From Caryophanon sp036309765 (GTDB lineage Bacteria; Bacillota; Bacilli; Bacillales_A; Planococcaceae): a stretch of DNA of 64,000 nt. Shown here in pieces: positions 16,553 to 25,571 of the stretch. The translations under genes were made by a program, and so were the position numbers. The notes under the pieces were generated by a model. The model was not told the origin of the DNA. It saw nothing but the letters and a program-made list of their open reading frames with translations, and did no database searches. The stretch is taken from contig JAXJTE010000106.1 in the NCBI GenBank assembly GCA_036309765.1, forward strand, positions 31,103-95,102, read 5' to 3'. Position 1 is the first letter of the stretch. Each line of letters starts with the position of its first letter.

Positions 16553-17227
16553 ATGTTTACAAATCAACGCCAAGTACTTGTTGTATTCCCTCACCCAGAC
16601 GATGAAGCATTTTCTTGCGCCGGTGTCCTTCGCCAAATGACAAAGCGCGACATCCCGGTAACGTATGCGTGCTTAACGCTCGGTGAAATGGGTCGTAATT
16701 TAGGTAACCCACCGTTTGCAACGCGCGAATCACTTCCTGAAATTCGACGCGAGGAATTAAAAAAAGCAGCGGATGCGATGGGTATTCAGGATTTACGTAT
16801 GATGGGCTTACGCGATAAAACGATTGAATTTGAGGACGACGAAAAAATGGTAAAGCTCGTTGCCGATTTAATCGATGAGCTCAATCCGTCCTTAATCATT
16901 ACGTTTTTACCGGGCTTCTCGGTGCACCCTGATCATGAAGCAACAGCACGTGCGGTCGTTGAAGCGGTTCGCCGCATGCCACAAGAAGCCCGCCCGACGA
17001 TTTTAGCGGTCGGCTTCGCAAATGATACGGTCGATAAAATGGGCGCACCACACATTAAAGTCGACATTACAGATGTGAAAATGGATAAGCTTGCGGCATT
17101 ACAAGCGCACGCATCCCAAACAGCGTGGATGATTGCCGAAACAGAAAAGCGCGAAGAAACAGCAGACGAACTATCGGACAACTGGCTCACGTCAGAAGCC
17201 TTTTACATCATTCAGCATGATGAATAA
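16553..17227 (+). CDS. bshB2: bacillithiol biosynthesis deacetylase BshB2
   Basis: A 224-residue LmbE/PIG-L family zinc deacetylase that removes the acetyl group from GlcNAc-malate (and related conjugates) in bacillithiol synthesis. The zinc-binding signature VVFPHPDDEAFSCAG lies at residues 11-25 and the third ligand in VHPDHEA near residue 124. GGGGGTAACGAG precedes the ATG. It forms an operon with yojF and ends with a strong terminator. Confidence 0.92.
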   Translation: MFTNQRQVLVVFPHPDDEAFSCAGVLRQMTKRDIPVTYACLTLGEMGRNLGNPPFATRESLPEIRREELKKAADAMGIQDLRMMGLRDKTIEFEDDEKMVKLVADLIDELNPSLIITFLPGFSVHPDHEATARAVVEAVRRMPQEARPTILAVGFANDTVDKMGAPHIKVDITDVKMDKLAALQAHASQTAWMIAETEKREETADELSDNWLTSEAFYIIQHDE

Positions 17228-17243
17228 ATAATGTTTATATTGC

Positions 17244-17292
17244 ATACGAAAAGCATTAGAGGAGACGATTTCTTCTAATGCTTTTCGTTTTG
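17244..17292 (+). terminator. terminator after bshB2
   Basis: Perfect 15-base stem ACGAAAAGCATTAGA / TCTAATGCTTTTCGT followed by TTTTG. Confidence 0.9.
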
Positions 17293-17462
17293 TATATTCG
17301 GGTATGGACGTATATAGATAGTGGTGGACGAAACAATCGGCGGACTCCCAACAATAAAAATAAACTGAAAAAACTATCTATTTCCGCATAAATAGACACG
17401 TACACAAAAAATCGCTATGATGAATAAATATCCAAAAACTATAATAAACGAGGTCGATATAT

Positions 17463-18815
17463 ATGAACAAAAGCTATAGCATAAGCAGCTGGCTATACTT
17501 CATCATCCCGTCGCTCATCGGTGCATTTTTATTTATGACGCCGATCAAGCTCGACGGCGAATGGAAAGTACCCATTGCCATGCTGTCAAACTGGCTCGAT
17601 GGCATTGTCGTCAACGTCATCGAACCGTTTGCGCTATTTATTTTCATCGTAGCCGCAGTTGGCTCAATCATTAAATTATTTTCACCTGAACCGACAACGC
17701 GCTCATTTAGTGATCAATTATTCCGTGTTCATTGGTTTTGGACAATTACGCGCGTACTTGCGGCTGTTTTTGCAGCGATGGTGTACTTCGATTTCGGACC
17801 AGAAATGATCACGAGTGACGACACAGGCGGTTTATTATTTGCAGGTGGTGGCGGTTTAGCGACGTATTTATTCGTCATCTTCCTATTTGCCGGCATCATT
17901 TTACCGTTTTTAACGGACTTCGGCTTGCTTGAATTTTTCGGCTCGCTCATGGTGAAAATTGTACGGCCATTATTTAAAATTCCAGGGCGTGCCTCAATTG
18001 ATGCGCTTGCTTCATGGGTTGGTGACGGCACGATTGGCGTGTTCCTGACAAACAAGCAGTACGAGGACGGCAATTATACGAAGCGTGAAGCCGCAATTAT
18101 TGCGACGACGTTTTCGGTCGTGTCGATTACGTTTAGTATCGTCATTTTAGAGGAAGTCGGCTTGCCGCAATACTTCCCGCAATATTACGGAACGATTGTG
18201 CTTTGTGGTGTCGTGCTTGCACTCATTATGCCGCGCATTTATCCGCTTCGTGGCAAAAGCAATACGTATATAAACGATGCGCCTGCTGATGCAACACGCG
18301 AAGATTTACCCGCGGGGCATACAGTGCTGTCGTACGGAATTGAAAATGCGATGAACAAAGCAAATGCAAATCGCAACTTAAGCAAGCTCGTGCTAAACGG
18401 CTTTAAAAACGTACTCGATATGTGGTTCGCCGTTGCACCAGTTGTGATGACGTTCGGTACGGTTGCACTTATTTTAGCGACTTATACCGATTTATTTAAA
18501 ATTTTAGGTACGCCGTTTGAGTATTACTTAGCGTTTTTAAACGTGCCAGAAGCAGCTGAAGCAGCACAAACGATGGTCGTTGGCTTTGCCGACATGCTGC
18601 TCCCTGCGATTTTAGCGTCGGGCATCGAATCGGAAATGACACGCTTCATTATCGCGACTGTTTCTGTCACGCAATTAATTTACATGTCGGAAATTGGCGG
18701 GCTCATTTTAGGCACGAAGCTACCGATTAATTTTAAAGATTTAGTTGTCATCTTTTTACTACGTACAGTCATTTCATTGCCGATTGTAGCAGGCATTGCG
18801 CATTTGATTTTCTAA
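17463..18815 (+). CDS. YjiH family nucleoside-recognition (Gate) domain membrane protein
   Basis: A 450-residue polytopic membrane protein with about ten hydrophobic segments and the Gate-domain motifs also seen in spore maturation and nucleoside transport proteins, for example LEFFGSLMVKIVRPLFKIPG and LASWVGDGTIGVFLTNKQY. It resembles the YjiH group, whose substrate is not established. GAGGTCG precedes the ATG. It is a single-gene unit upstream of, and convergent with, the Ter cluster. Confidence 0.82.
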   Translation: MNKSYSISSWLYFIIPSLIGAFLFMTPIKLDGEWKVPIAMLSNWLDGIVVNVIEPFALFIFIVAAVGSIIKLFSPEPTTRSFSDQLFRVHWFWTITRVLAAVFAAMVYFDFGPEMITSDDTGGLLFAGGGGLATYLFVIFLFAGIILPFLTDFGLLEFFGSLMVKIVRPLFKIPGRASIDALASWVGDGTIGVFLTNKQYEDGNYTKREAAIIATTFSVVSITFSIVILEEVGLPQYFPQYYGTIVLCGVVLALIMPRIYPLRGKSNTYINDAPADATREDLPAGHTVLSYGIENAMNKANANRNLSKLVLNGFKNVLDMWFAVAPVVMTFGTVALILATYTDLFKILGTPFEYYLAFLNVPEAAEAAQTMVVGFADMLLPAILASGIESEMTRFIIATVSVTQLIYMSEIGGLILGTKLPINFKDLVVIFLLRTVISLPIVAGIAHLIF

Positions 18816-18819
18816 AACA

Positions 18820-18868
18820 AAAAACGCCGTGAACGGAAAAATTACGTTTCCATTCACGGCGTTTCTTT
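18820..18868. terminator. bidirectional terminator between the Gate protein and the Ter cluster
   Basis: Stem AAACGCCGTGAA / TTCACGGCGTTT with A and T runs on the outer sides, serving both convergent genes. Confidence 0.88.
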
Positions 18869-19498
18869 TTATTTCGAGCCTGCTGTCCAGTTCATACCCC
18901 ATTTATATGCTTGGTCCATTTGCTTATGCCCATCAAAATATTCAACGAGGCGCTCGACGCGGAACGTTTCATTGTTGACGTTTTCAATCATCGCGATTGC
19001 GCACATAATTTTACCGTTACGGTGCTCATCTAAACGCACTTCAATGTCGGCGCCGCCTGGGTATTTGAGCGTTACTAATCCGTCCGCTTCTGACCAGTTC
19101 GCAACGCCCTCATAAATAAATGCATACACAAGTACGCGACGAATGTCCGCGATTTTTGCGCCATTAATTCGCAAGTTTTCCCCTGATGTAACGGCACCTG
19201 TACGGTCATCGCCATCTAGTGCGATGTACGGTGGTGCATTAAAGTCCCCGAATGCATTTCCGAGCGCCTGCACACAACCTTTTGAACCATCCGTAAACTC
19301 GAATAAACAACCTAAATCTAAATCAACGTTCGATGAGCCACCACCAAATAACGATGCCATAAAGCCTTTTTTCTGTGGTGCTTGCTGGTTCCAGTTTAAG
19401 TTAATATGAATTTCACCAAGTGACTGTGCGCCCTTCGTTAAGTTAATCGACTGCCCTTTTTTCGTTAATTCAATTTTATTTAAATTTACCAAGTGCAA
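18869..19498 (-). CDS. TerA/TerD-like stress protein
   Basis: A 209-residue protein with the TerD-fold opening ELTKKGQSINLTKG but a divergent body: DLDLGCLFEFTDGSKG replaces the usual calcium-binding DFDLDAS, and YIALDGDDRTGAVTSGENL replaces the GDNxTG region. This pattern is nearer to TerA-like members that act with TerD in chemical and metal stress responses. A low-complexity loop KKGFMASLFGGGSSN is inserted near the N-terminus, matching one in the TerD paralog at 25572. It is the last gene of the leftward cluster, 8 bases after the HAD gene, with GGGGGAAT as ribosome binding site. Confidence 0.85.
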   Translation of the reverse strand: MHLVNLNKIELTKKGQSINLTKGAQSLGEIHINLNWNQQAPQKKGFMASLFGGGSSNVDLDLGCLFEFTDGSKGCVQALGNAFGDFNAPPYIALDGDDRTGAVTSGENLRINGAKIADIRRVLVYAFIYEGVANWSEADGLVTLKYPGGADIEVRLDEHRNGKIMCAIAMIENVNNETFRVERLVEYFDGHKQMDQAYKWGMNWTAGSK

Positions 19499-19505
19499 TT
19501 CCCCC

Positions 19506-20297
19506 TTATACGGTCGTTTTTGTCGCTAAAATTTGTGCCAGCATTGCCTCAGCAAATTCTGCACCTTCCTTTAAAATAACATTCACCGGACATGTATCAC
19601 CGTATTTCTCGTACACTTCACCGTGCTTTGGCGTGTAGCCCACGTCTGCAAACTGCATCATGCCTAGATCCATCATCGAATCCCCTGCTGCGATATGCTC
19701 CGTATGTGCTAGCTGACTCGCAACGTACTTCACCGCCGCTTCTTTCGTCAACGTAGACGGCAGTGCATAAAACTTACGCCCGTGTAAATACGACGTCCAG
19801 CCTTCTGTTGCTAAGTCGTCTTGGAACGCACGTAGCTCCTCGTGTCGCAGTGTCGCTAAATCAACTGCCAGCATGTAAAACAGCCCTTCTACCTCATATT
19901 CACGAAGAAAAAAGTCGTGCGCACGATGCATTTCAAAGCGCGTCGGGAAGTCACAAATCGGCAGTGCTTCTTTCATATTTTGCTGCACAATTTCGTCCCA
20001 CTGTGTATCACGCTTACCATCTTTAAAAATAATGCCGCCATTTGCCATCACCGCATACGACGGAATAAGCTCCTGCTGGAAAAATGATACGCGCTCGTAC
20101 TGCATTTGCGAGCGTGTCGTCACCGGTATAATATGTGTGCTTTCTTTTAACTCATGTAGCATGTCGATTTGCTTATTCGACATGAACGACTGCTCTTTTC
20201 CTTCGAACAACTCAACACAACGCACATCGGTACAATTCCCGATCGTACGGTTTGAGAAAATAAGCGTGCGGTCTAAATCGGTTGTAAATAGCTTCAT
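19506..20297 (-). CDS. HAD-superfamily hydrolase of the Ter cluster
   Basis: A 263-residue HAD phosphatase. The nucleophile motif is TTDLDRTLIFS at the N-terminus (DxDxT-like), and the metal-binding motif III is AAGDSMMDLGMM near the C-terminus, with a large cap between, as in sucrose-phosphatase-like Cof-type enzymes. Its ATG overlaps the stop of the upstream gene, so the two are translationally coupled. In Ter systems a HAD phosphatase is a regular partner of the phosphoribosyltransferase pair and is thought to dephosphorylate a nucleotide-like intermediate; that role is inferred from context. Confidence 0.85.
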   Translation of the reverse strand: MKLFTTDLDRTLIFSNRTIGNCTDVRCVELFEGKEQSFMSNKQIDMLHELKESTHIIPVTTRSQMQYERVSFFQQELIPSYAVMANGGIIFKDGKRDTQWDEIVQQNMKEALPICDFPTRFEMHRAHDFFLREYEVEGLFYMLAVDLATLRHEELRAFQDDLATEGWTSYLHGRKFYALPSTLTKEAAVKYVASQLAHTEHIAAGDSMMDLGMMQFADVGYTPKHGEVYEKYGDTCPVNVILKEGAEFAEAMLAQILATKTTV

Positions 20298-21406
20298 TTC
20301 ATCACGTCCTTAATTAATCCACAGCATGAGTACTCCATATCCTCATACACTTCAATTGGCACGTTTCGCTCCGCTGCAAGCATGCGAATGTGCGTTAAAT
20401 CGTTGTCGTACTTCGGGTTCACAAGAATTTTCCACGGCACGCGGCGCAGTAGCACGCGTGTCGTTTCCCCCACACCTGGCTTAATATAATTTATTTTGGC
20501 AATATCGTATTTCTCTTTAATGACTTCTACCGACTGCATACCGCGCCATGTCGGTGTACGGTCTGACTGTAACACATCTTGTAGCGTCGCATGAATAGCG
20601 TCTTTTACATCCTCGAACTGATTGCTCACTTCATCGACATAATAGTTTGACACATCCTGCTCTGCAAATTCCTTATAATATTTCGCACCGTGGAAGTCGC
20701 CCTCCTCGATAAACGCGGGATTTAATACAGTACGACTCACTAAGCCTGACACTGTCGAATTTAAACAAGCAGACGGAATTAAAAAATCATCGCGCGTGCC
20801 GTACACTTCAACACAATGCCCCGGATCTGCAAGCACCGCTAAATCAGGATCGATAAGGTTCGGTCGCTTCGCACTGTACTCATCACACGCCGTCACGAGT
20901 TCACGCGTAATCGCCCCTTTACCCGTCCAGCCGTCAACAAACTGAATGTTCGCCTCCGCATGATGCTCAAAAATATAATCAATCGCTGTCTCATCAATGC
21001 CACGGTCACGCACAATCGAAATCGAATAATGTGGCACCGTGACGTGATAGACGTGCTGTATGTATCGTTTAATTAAAATGCCAATCGGTGTCCCTGCACG
21101 CGCTAAACTGACAAGCACAAGTTGGTCGAGCCCTCGATTTTTGACGATTTGCTCGGCGACAACACCCGTCGCAATCGCAATGCGCTGTGCATATTCCTTT
21201 AACGTTGCGTGGAATAGCTCCATGTACTGCTCACCTGGCTGAAACTCCACTGGTAACATTTCCGCATAGTGCGTGCCACTTTGAATTAAATGCTCACGCT
21301 CTGTCGTATCACGCTCAATATTAATCTCGCTAATATCGCGCAGTAAAAATACCACGTCCTGTTCATTGTAACTCCCTAATACATCTGGTTCATATTTCGT
21401 CTTCAT
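20294..21406 (-). CDS. StiP-type PRTase-like protein with C-terminal PELOTA-like domain
   Basis: A 370-residue Ter-cluster protein annotated in databases as StiP (called a cysteine protease in some records) and related to phosphoribosyltransferases. Candidate PRTase elements include VSLARAGTPIGILIKRY (a PRPP-loop-like stretch), YDNDLTHIR and IQFVDGWTGKGAITREL, the last resembling the DDGxxTG turn. The final ~70 residues, containing TRVLLRRVPWKILVNPKYDN and the closing EYSCCGLIKDVMK, resemble the PELOTA RNA-binding domain fused to these proteins. AAGGGAG precedes the ATG. Catalysis has not been shown to my knowledge; the assignment is from family recognition. Confidence 0.82.
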   Translation of the reverse strand: MKTKYEPDVLGSYNEQDVVFLLRDISEINIERDTTEREHLIQSGTHYAEMLPVEFQPGEQYMELFHATLKEYAQRIAIATGVVAEQIVKNRGLDQLVLVSLARAGTPIGILIKRYIQHVYHVTVPHYSISIVRDRGIDETAIDYIFEHHAEANIQFVDGWTGKGAITRELVTACDEYSAKRPNLIDPDLAVLADPGHCVEVYGTRDDFLIPSACLNSTVSGLVSRTVLNPAFIEEGDFHGAKYYKEFAEQDVSNYYVDEVSNQFEDVKDAIHATLQDVLQSDRTPTWRGMQSVEVIKEKYDIAKINYIKPGVGETTRVLLRRVPWKILVNPKYDNDLTHIRMLAAERNVPIEVYEDMEYSCCGLIKDVMK

Positions 21407-21420
21407 GCGAATTACTCCCT

Positions 21421-22755
21421 TCAGTCTGCTAGTTTAATAATGGTAATCTGTGGAATGTTTGCGTATGATAATGCGTCGATTAACTGTTGTAGTGCATGCT
21501 CACTCGTCACCCGTTCGAGTATGATGAACGCGTCGTCGTAATGATTTACTGGAATGTTGTAAGCGTAGTTTTGAACACCGGCATGCTCTGGGCTTTCAAA
21601 TGTGTACTGGTTATAAATATAGCTGTCTGGGTGTGCATAAATCGGGCTTCTCGTTGTAGAGTGATACATCACACCATCACCAAGCAAGGCGGCAATGCGC
21701 ATCGGAATGTACATAAACTCTCCTGTACCAAGCACGAGCGTTTTGTTGCCTCGTCGCATTTGCTGGAATGTCTGTTGCTTCGCCGCAAGCTTTGTGCGAA
21801 TTGTGACGTCATCGTCCTTTGATAAGCCAAATCGTCCGCTGCCGATAAAGTACGGCGTGTAACAAATCGTCTCGTCGTCTTGCTTCGATGGCTCGGTCAT
21901 GTAATACGCATCGTCCATATGAATCGTCTCTATCGTAATATTCGGTGTAAGTGCTTGTTGTGCCCGCTGTGTGATGCGCTCTTCTGGTGCTTCACCGTGA
22001 ACAGTAATACGCCCTTCAAGCACGTTCACCTCTTGAATCGTAATTCCATGCGCCGCTTCGAAATCACGGTACGCTTGACGATGCTCGTCGCTGCGCCAAT
22101 CTAAAATTGACACGATGACGAAGCGCTTTTTGTGTGGGAAGCGTGCTAAAATTTGCGCGATAATGTTTAAGTTCGTTTGACCCGTTGTTAGCTCATCATC
22201 AACGAGTGCAATTTCAGCATCGCCGTCGAAAAATGCGCTGTTTTGCATGTACACGTTATGCGTCGTCGCGTGCGAATGCTCCTCCTCAAACGTCGTCAGC
22301 GGTGTTAAGTTGATTAGATGTTCACGCGTCGTATGTACGTATTCAATGTCGCCAGCAAAAGCATTGAAAAACGCATGCCCGAGTGCCGTCGCGGTTTCCG
22401 CAAAGCCAATTACTTTCATCGGCTGCGGAGCAATAACGGGCTGCTGCTCTAATGCAAGCAAGCTATCATGTAAGTTGTCGCGCGTTTTAATCGTTTCTGC
22501 AACTGCCTGCGCACGCACATCTGCTTTCTGATGCACAATGTCCATATAGCGCATCGCTAGCAACTGTCCGAGCAGCAACGGAATTTGCGGTGGCAACGCG
22601 ATATGCTTCCCTAGTACGTTGCTAATGAATAGGAAGCTGCGTTTTTTATTGATGCGCATCGCCATTTCAAATAGCTGTGATTCGTTAAATTGATATGGGT
22701 TATTTGTGACGTGTACATCGACATGCACTTGATTAAGAATCGAGTACTTTGTCAT
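21421..22755 (-). CDS. phosphoribosyltransferase with TRSP domain (Ter cluster)
   Basis: A 444-residue protein with an N-terminal type I phosphoribosyltransferase-like domain (GFAETATALGHAFFNAF as a flavour of the PRPP-loop region, and EIALVDDELTTGQTNLNII as the DDxxTTG pyrophosphate turn near residue 180) and a C-terminal TRSP-type domain with GTGEFMYIPMRIA and HSTTRSPIYA. Such PRTase_2-TRSP proteins occur in Ter operons and are proposed to make a nucleoside-like metabolite. AGGAGGCGATTCGTC precedes the ATG; the gene overlaps the end of the aldolase gene by 23 bases. Confidence 0.87.
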   Translation of the reverse strand: MTKYSILNQVHVDVHVTNNPYQFNESQLFEMAMRINKKRSFLFISNVLGKHIALPPQIPLLLGQLLAMRYMDIVHQKADVRAQAVAETIKTRDNLHDSLLALEQQPVIAPQPMKVIGFAETATALGHAFFNAFAGDIEYVHTTREHLINLTPLTTFEEEHSHATTHNVYMQNSAFFDGDAEIALVDDELTTGQTNLNIIAQILARFPHKKRFVIVSILDWRSDEHRQAYRDFEAAHGITIQEVNVLEGRITVHGEAPEERITQRAQQALTPNITIETIHMDDAYYMTEPSKQDDETICYTPYFIGSGRFGLSKDDDVTIRTKLAAKQQTFQQMRRGNKTLVLGTGEFMYIPMRIAALLGDGVMYHSTTRSPIYAHPDSYIYNQYTFESPEHAGVQNYAYNIPVNHYDDAFIILERVTSEHALQQLIDALSYANIPQITIIKLAD

Positions 22756-23938
22756 GACGAATCGCCTCCTCTAATAATAACGAGCGGAAGTCCTCATTCG
22801 GGTTGTACACACCGTACGTACGCGCTCGGTGCATAACGCGCTCTGCCCAGTGGAAATGTGGCTTCATTTCGTTCATTTTGTTATTGTACATACTTTTTTG
22901 CACACCAATTTGTCCATCACTGTTTTGCAAAATATTTTCAGCATCCATATATTCCTCATGCGTCACGACATACATCGCGTTCACCGGCAAAATATGCGTC
23001 GGATGAATAATCGTCTTGCCGACAAGCCCGTTAATTTGATCTAAAAATACTTCGCGCATTAAGCCATCAACGTATTCATTAATCAACTGTTCGCGTGCTT
23101 CTAAGCCGACTTGACCGTAACGCATCATAAATGGTGTTTCGCGCAGCGCGGTACGGAATATACGCGTTTTATTCGTAAAGTATTCCCACACCGGCCCTGA
23201 AATAACGAATCGATGCTCAGTGCGATTTAAAATATTAATAATATCCGCGATGCAATCACGCACAATCGTCACATCATAAATCGTCGAGTCAACGCGGCGA
23301 CGAATACCAAATAAGCCACAAAAATCTGTCGTGCCAATACGTACGTTTAACACATAGTCGTAATATGTAATTAAAATCTCACGAATGGCCAGTAAGCTTT
23401 CAAAGCGACGTTCCTTAAAGATCACATCGTCTGATTCTAAAATCGGCATGCCATATAACGTATAACCTAACTCGTTTTGCTGCACAATTTGTTCAAAAAA
23501 TGCCTTGCCATTTGCTTGACCAAACTTCGGAAAAACATAGCCTGTCAACGCGTTTTGCGCCTCGCCCAACGTTTTGATTACCTCTGCTAGTTGCTCAGGG
23601 TTGCGAACGCGCACGAAAATAAGTGGTAAATCCTCAATTGTTAATACACCATCGTCCATGAACGCTTGAAACGCTCTCATATTTTCCACTAAAATGTGAA
23701 ACGCTTCCTCTAACTCCTCATCACCAACTGCATCCTCCAAATCGATAATCATCGACGTTAAGTACGGATGCTTTTTCATCAATACTTCCTGCGCTAAGCC
23801 TCGTCTTGTTGCTGGCATATACAATGCGCCACCTAAGCAATACGCCAAATCCTCGCGCGGTGTCAGCTTACTAAACTGCATCGGCTGCTTAAAAAAAATG
23901 GTGTCATTTCGCTCTTCGTTGTATGAAAAAAAACGCAT
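22733..23938 (-). CDS. HpcH/HpaI aldolase (citrate lyase beta-like), Ter cluster
   Basis: A 401-residue member of the citrate lyase beta-subunit/HpcH aldolase family. The metal- and acyl-binding region is visible as SMIIDLEDAVGDEELEE near the N-terminus, with IFVRVRNPEQ and the glutamate-rich PILESDDVIFKE further on. The length is larger than typical CitE (~290), as in Ter-associated members. GAAAGGAG lies before the ATG. It is the first biosynthetic gene of the leftward cluster and overlaps the phosphoribosyltransferase gene. It likely supplies or modifies the acyl part of the proposed metabolite; this is inferred. Confidence 0.87.
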   Translation of the reverse strand: MRFFSYNEERNDTIFFKQPMQFSKLTPREDLAYCLGGALYMPATRRGLAQEVLMKKHPYLTSMIIDLEDAVGDEELEEAFHILVENMRAFQAFMDDGVLTIEDLPLIFVRVRNPEQLAEVIKTLGEAQNALTGYVFPKFGQANGKAFFEQIVQQNELGYTLYGMPILESDDVIFKERRFESLLAIREILITYYDYVLNVRIGTTDFCGLFGIRRRVDSTIYDVTIVRDCIADIINILNRTEHRFVISGPVWEYFTNKTRIFRTALRETPFMMRYGQVGLEAREQLINEYVDGLMREVFLDQINGLVGKTIIHPTHILPVNAMYVVTHEEYMDAENILQNSDGQIGVQKSMYNNKMNEMKPHFHWAERVMHRARTYGVYNPNEDFRSLLLEEAIRHDKVLDS

Positions 23939-24018
23939 AGATCAATCTCCTTTCTTTCACCTATTACACTTTCATTATCTATTCTTTTACCCTATTTTTC
24001 CCATTAAAAAACGTACGA

Positions 24019-24147
24019 TATATATTGAACTTAAGACTGTAACCGCTCGTTCTTTTGTTTCGGCGGACGCTTTTCCTGCTGGAGTCGCCGCCTACACGTC
24101 AAAACAATGCGTTTGTCATGTTAGATACAAAAGTTCAATCTATATAG
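24019..24147. repeat. MITE-like repeat, copy 2
   Basis: A ~129-base element whose ends, TATATATTGAACTTAA and AAAAGTTCAATCTATATA, form an imperfect terminal inverted repeat. The centre TTCTTTTGTTTCGGCGGACG and the words CTGTAAC and ACGTCA match copy 1 at 12000-12111. It has no coding capacity and lies upstream of the aldolase gene, downstream of a terD terminator. Confidence 0.7.
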
Positions 24148-24162
24148 TCTGTATTGAAACAA

Positions 24163-24195
24163 AAAAGGTGATCCGCTTACACGTATCACCTCTTT
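24163..24195 (-). terminator. terminator after terD paralog 1
   Basis: Stem GGTGAT / ATCACC around a 12-base loop, with a T run on the minus strand, just beyond the terD stop codon at 24208. Confidence 0.65.
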
Positions 24196-24207
24196 CACAT
24201 TCTTCAC

Positions 24208-24786
24208 TTAAACGGATAAGCCGTATGCACGCACGAGCGCCGCTAAGCCACCTTGATAGCCTGAGCCGATTGCGTTAAACTTCCATTCCGCACCGTGGCG
24301 GTATAGTTCACAAAATACGACCGCTGTTTCAATAGAGAAGTCCTCGCCTAAATCAAAGCGTAGCACCTCATAGTCGTTATCTTGGTTTACTAAGCGCGCA
24401 AATGCGTTCGTCACTTGTCCGAAGTTTTGATTGCGCTGCTCCGCGTCATGAATCGTTACGGTAATCGCAATGCGGTGTACGTTCGCCGGCACTTGCGATA
24501 GCTTGATTGTCACTTGCTCATCATCGCCATCGCCCTCACCTGTACGATTGTCACCTAAATGCGTTACCGAACCGTCTGAGCTTTGTAAGTTGTTATAAAA
24601 AATGAAATCGTTGTCGCTACGACATTTCCCTGATTCATCTAATAAAAAGATTGATGCATCTAAGTCAAAATCTTGCCCGCCGTCGAATGTTTTTACGTCC
24701 CAGCCTAAGCCGATTACAATATTTTGAAGCGATGGATCATTTTTCGTTAAATCAATACGTTGACCTTTGCTTAACTGAATTGCCAT
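24208..24786 (-). CDS. terD: TerD family stress protein, paralog 1
   Basis: A 192-residue TerD-domain protein. These small cytoplasmic calcium-binding proteins act in general stress responses and, in some species, tellurite resistance. The calcium-binding signature DFDLDASIFLLDESGK is followed by DNDFIFYNNLQSSDGSV and GDNRTGEGDGDDEQ, and the C-terminus has the usual FSIETAVVFCELYRHGAEW. It is about as close to the next upstream TerD as two paralogs usually are, and each has its own terminator. TTCCAAGGGGG precedes the ATG. Confidence 0.93.
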   Translation of the reverse strand: MAIQLSKGQRIDLTKNDPSLQNIVIGLGWDVKTFDGGQDFDLDASIFLLDESGKCRSDNDFIFYNNLQSSDGSVTHLGDNRTGEGDGDDEQVTIKLSQVPANVHRIAITVTIHDAEQRNQNFGQVTNAFARLVNQDNDYEVLRFDLGEDFSIETAVVFCELYRHGAEWKFNAIGSGYQGGLAALVRAYGLSV

Positions 24787-24914
24787 TGGAATGCCCCCTT
24801 GGATTTAGAAGAATATGTGCGACTTCGCTCATCACGTCAAGGTAGACTTTTCATTAAAGTCCACCTGTCGTTACGAGCTAGCCGCTTCAACTGCATTTCA
24901 CTTGTTATATCGAA

Positions 24915-24950
24915 AAGAAAAATGTCGAGCAAATGCTGGACATTTTTCGT
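24915..24950 (-). terminator. terminator after terD paralog 2
   Basis: Stem AATGTCGAGC / GCTGGACATT with flanking A and T runs, between the two terD genes. Confidence 0.75.
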
Positions 24951-24957
24951 TCTGCTA

Positions 24958-25539
24958 TTAACCTACTTGTAAACCGAAATCGCTACATAGTGCTGCTAAG
25001 CCGCCTTGGTAGCCCGAGCCGATTGCTGAGAATTTCCACTCGCCGCTATGACGGTATAATTCACCAACAACTAATGCTGTTTCGATTGAGAAGTCTTCAC
25101 CTAAGTCGTAACGAATTACTTCTTCGCTTGATGCTTCGTTTACAACGCGGATAAATGCGTTTGATACCATACCGAAATTTTGACCGCGTGCTTCTGCATC
25201 ATGGATTGTTACAGTGAACGTAATACGTTGAACAGATGCTGGTACGTCGTTTAATGCGATGACTACTGCTTCGTCATCTCCTGCACCGTCACCTGTTAAG
25301 TTATCGCCTGAGTGTACAACTGAACCGTTACCACCTGTTGTGTTGTTGTAGAAGATGAAATCTGCTGGGCCTGTTACTTTGCCGTCTTCACCTAATAAAA
25401 ATACTGAAGAATCTAAATCGAAATCTTGCCCACCATCATACTTGTTTGTGTCCCAGCCTAGACCGATATGTACCTTCGTTAAGCCCGGATTTGTTTTTGT
25501 TAAATCAACCTTTTGACCTTTTGATAATGAAACTACCAT
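24958..25539 (-). CDS. terD: TerD family stress protein, paralog 2
   Basis: A 193-residue TerD-domain protein with the full set of calcium-binding acidic motifs: DFDLDSSVFLLGEDGK, GPADFIFYNNTTGGNGSV and GDNLTGDGAGDDEA. The C-terminal FSIETALVVGELYRHSGEW is also intact. AGGAGGAAACATT precedes the ATG. It lies 32 bases downstream of the third paralog and is probably co-transcribed with it, with a terminator behind. It is a close copy of the neighbour at 24208. Confidence 0.94.
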   Translation of the reverse strand: MVVSLSKGQKVDLTKTNPGLTKVHIGLGWDTNKYDGGQDFDLDSSVFLLGEDGKVTGPADFIFYNNTTGGNGSVVHSGDNLTGDGAGDDEAVVIALNDVPASVQRITFTVTIHDAEARGQNFGMVSNAFIRVVNEASSEEVIRYDLGEDFSIETALVVGELYRHSGEWKFSAIGSGYQGGLAALCSDFGLQVG

Positions 25540-25571
25540 GTAATGTTTCCTCCTTTAAATGTGTTCATGTA

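Noticed and set aside
17300..17462. Short match to the dispersed repeat (GGACGAAACAATCGGCGGAC)
   Set aside because: Only about 20 bases resemble the repeat; too short to call a copy.
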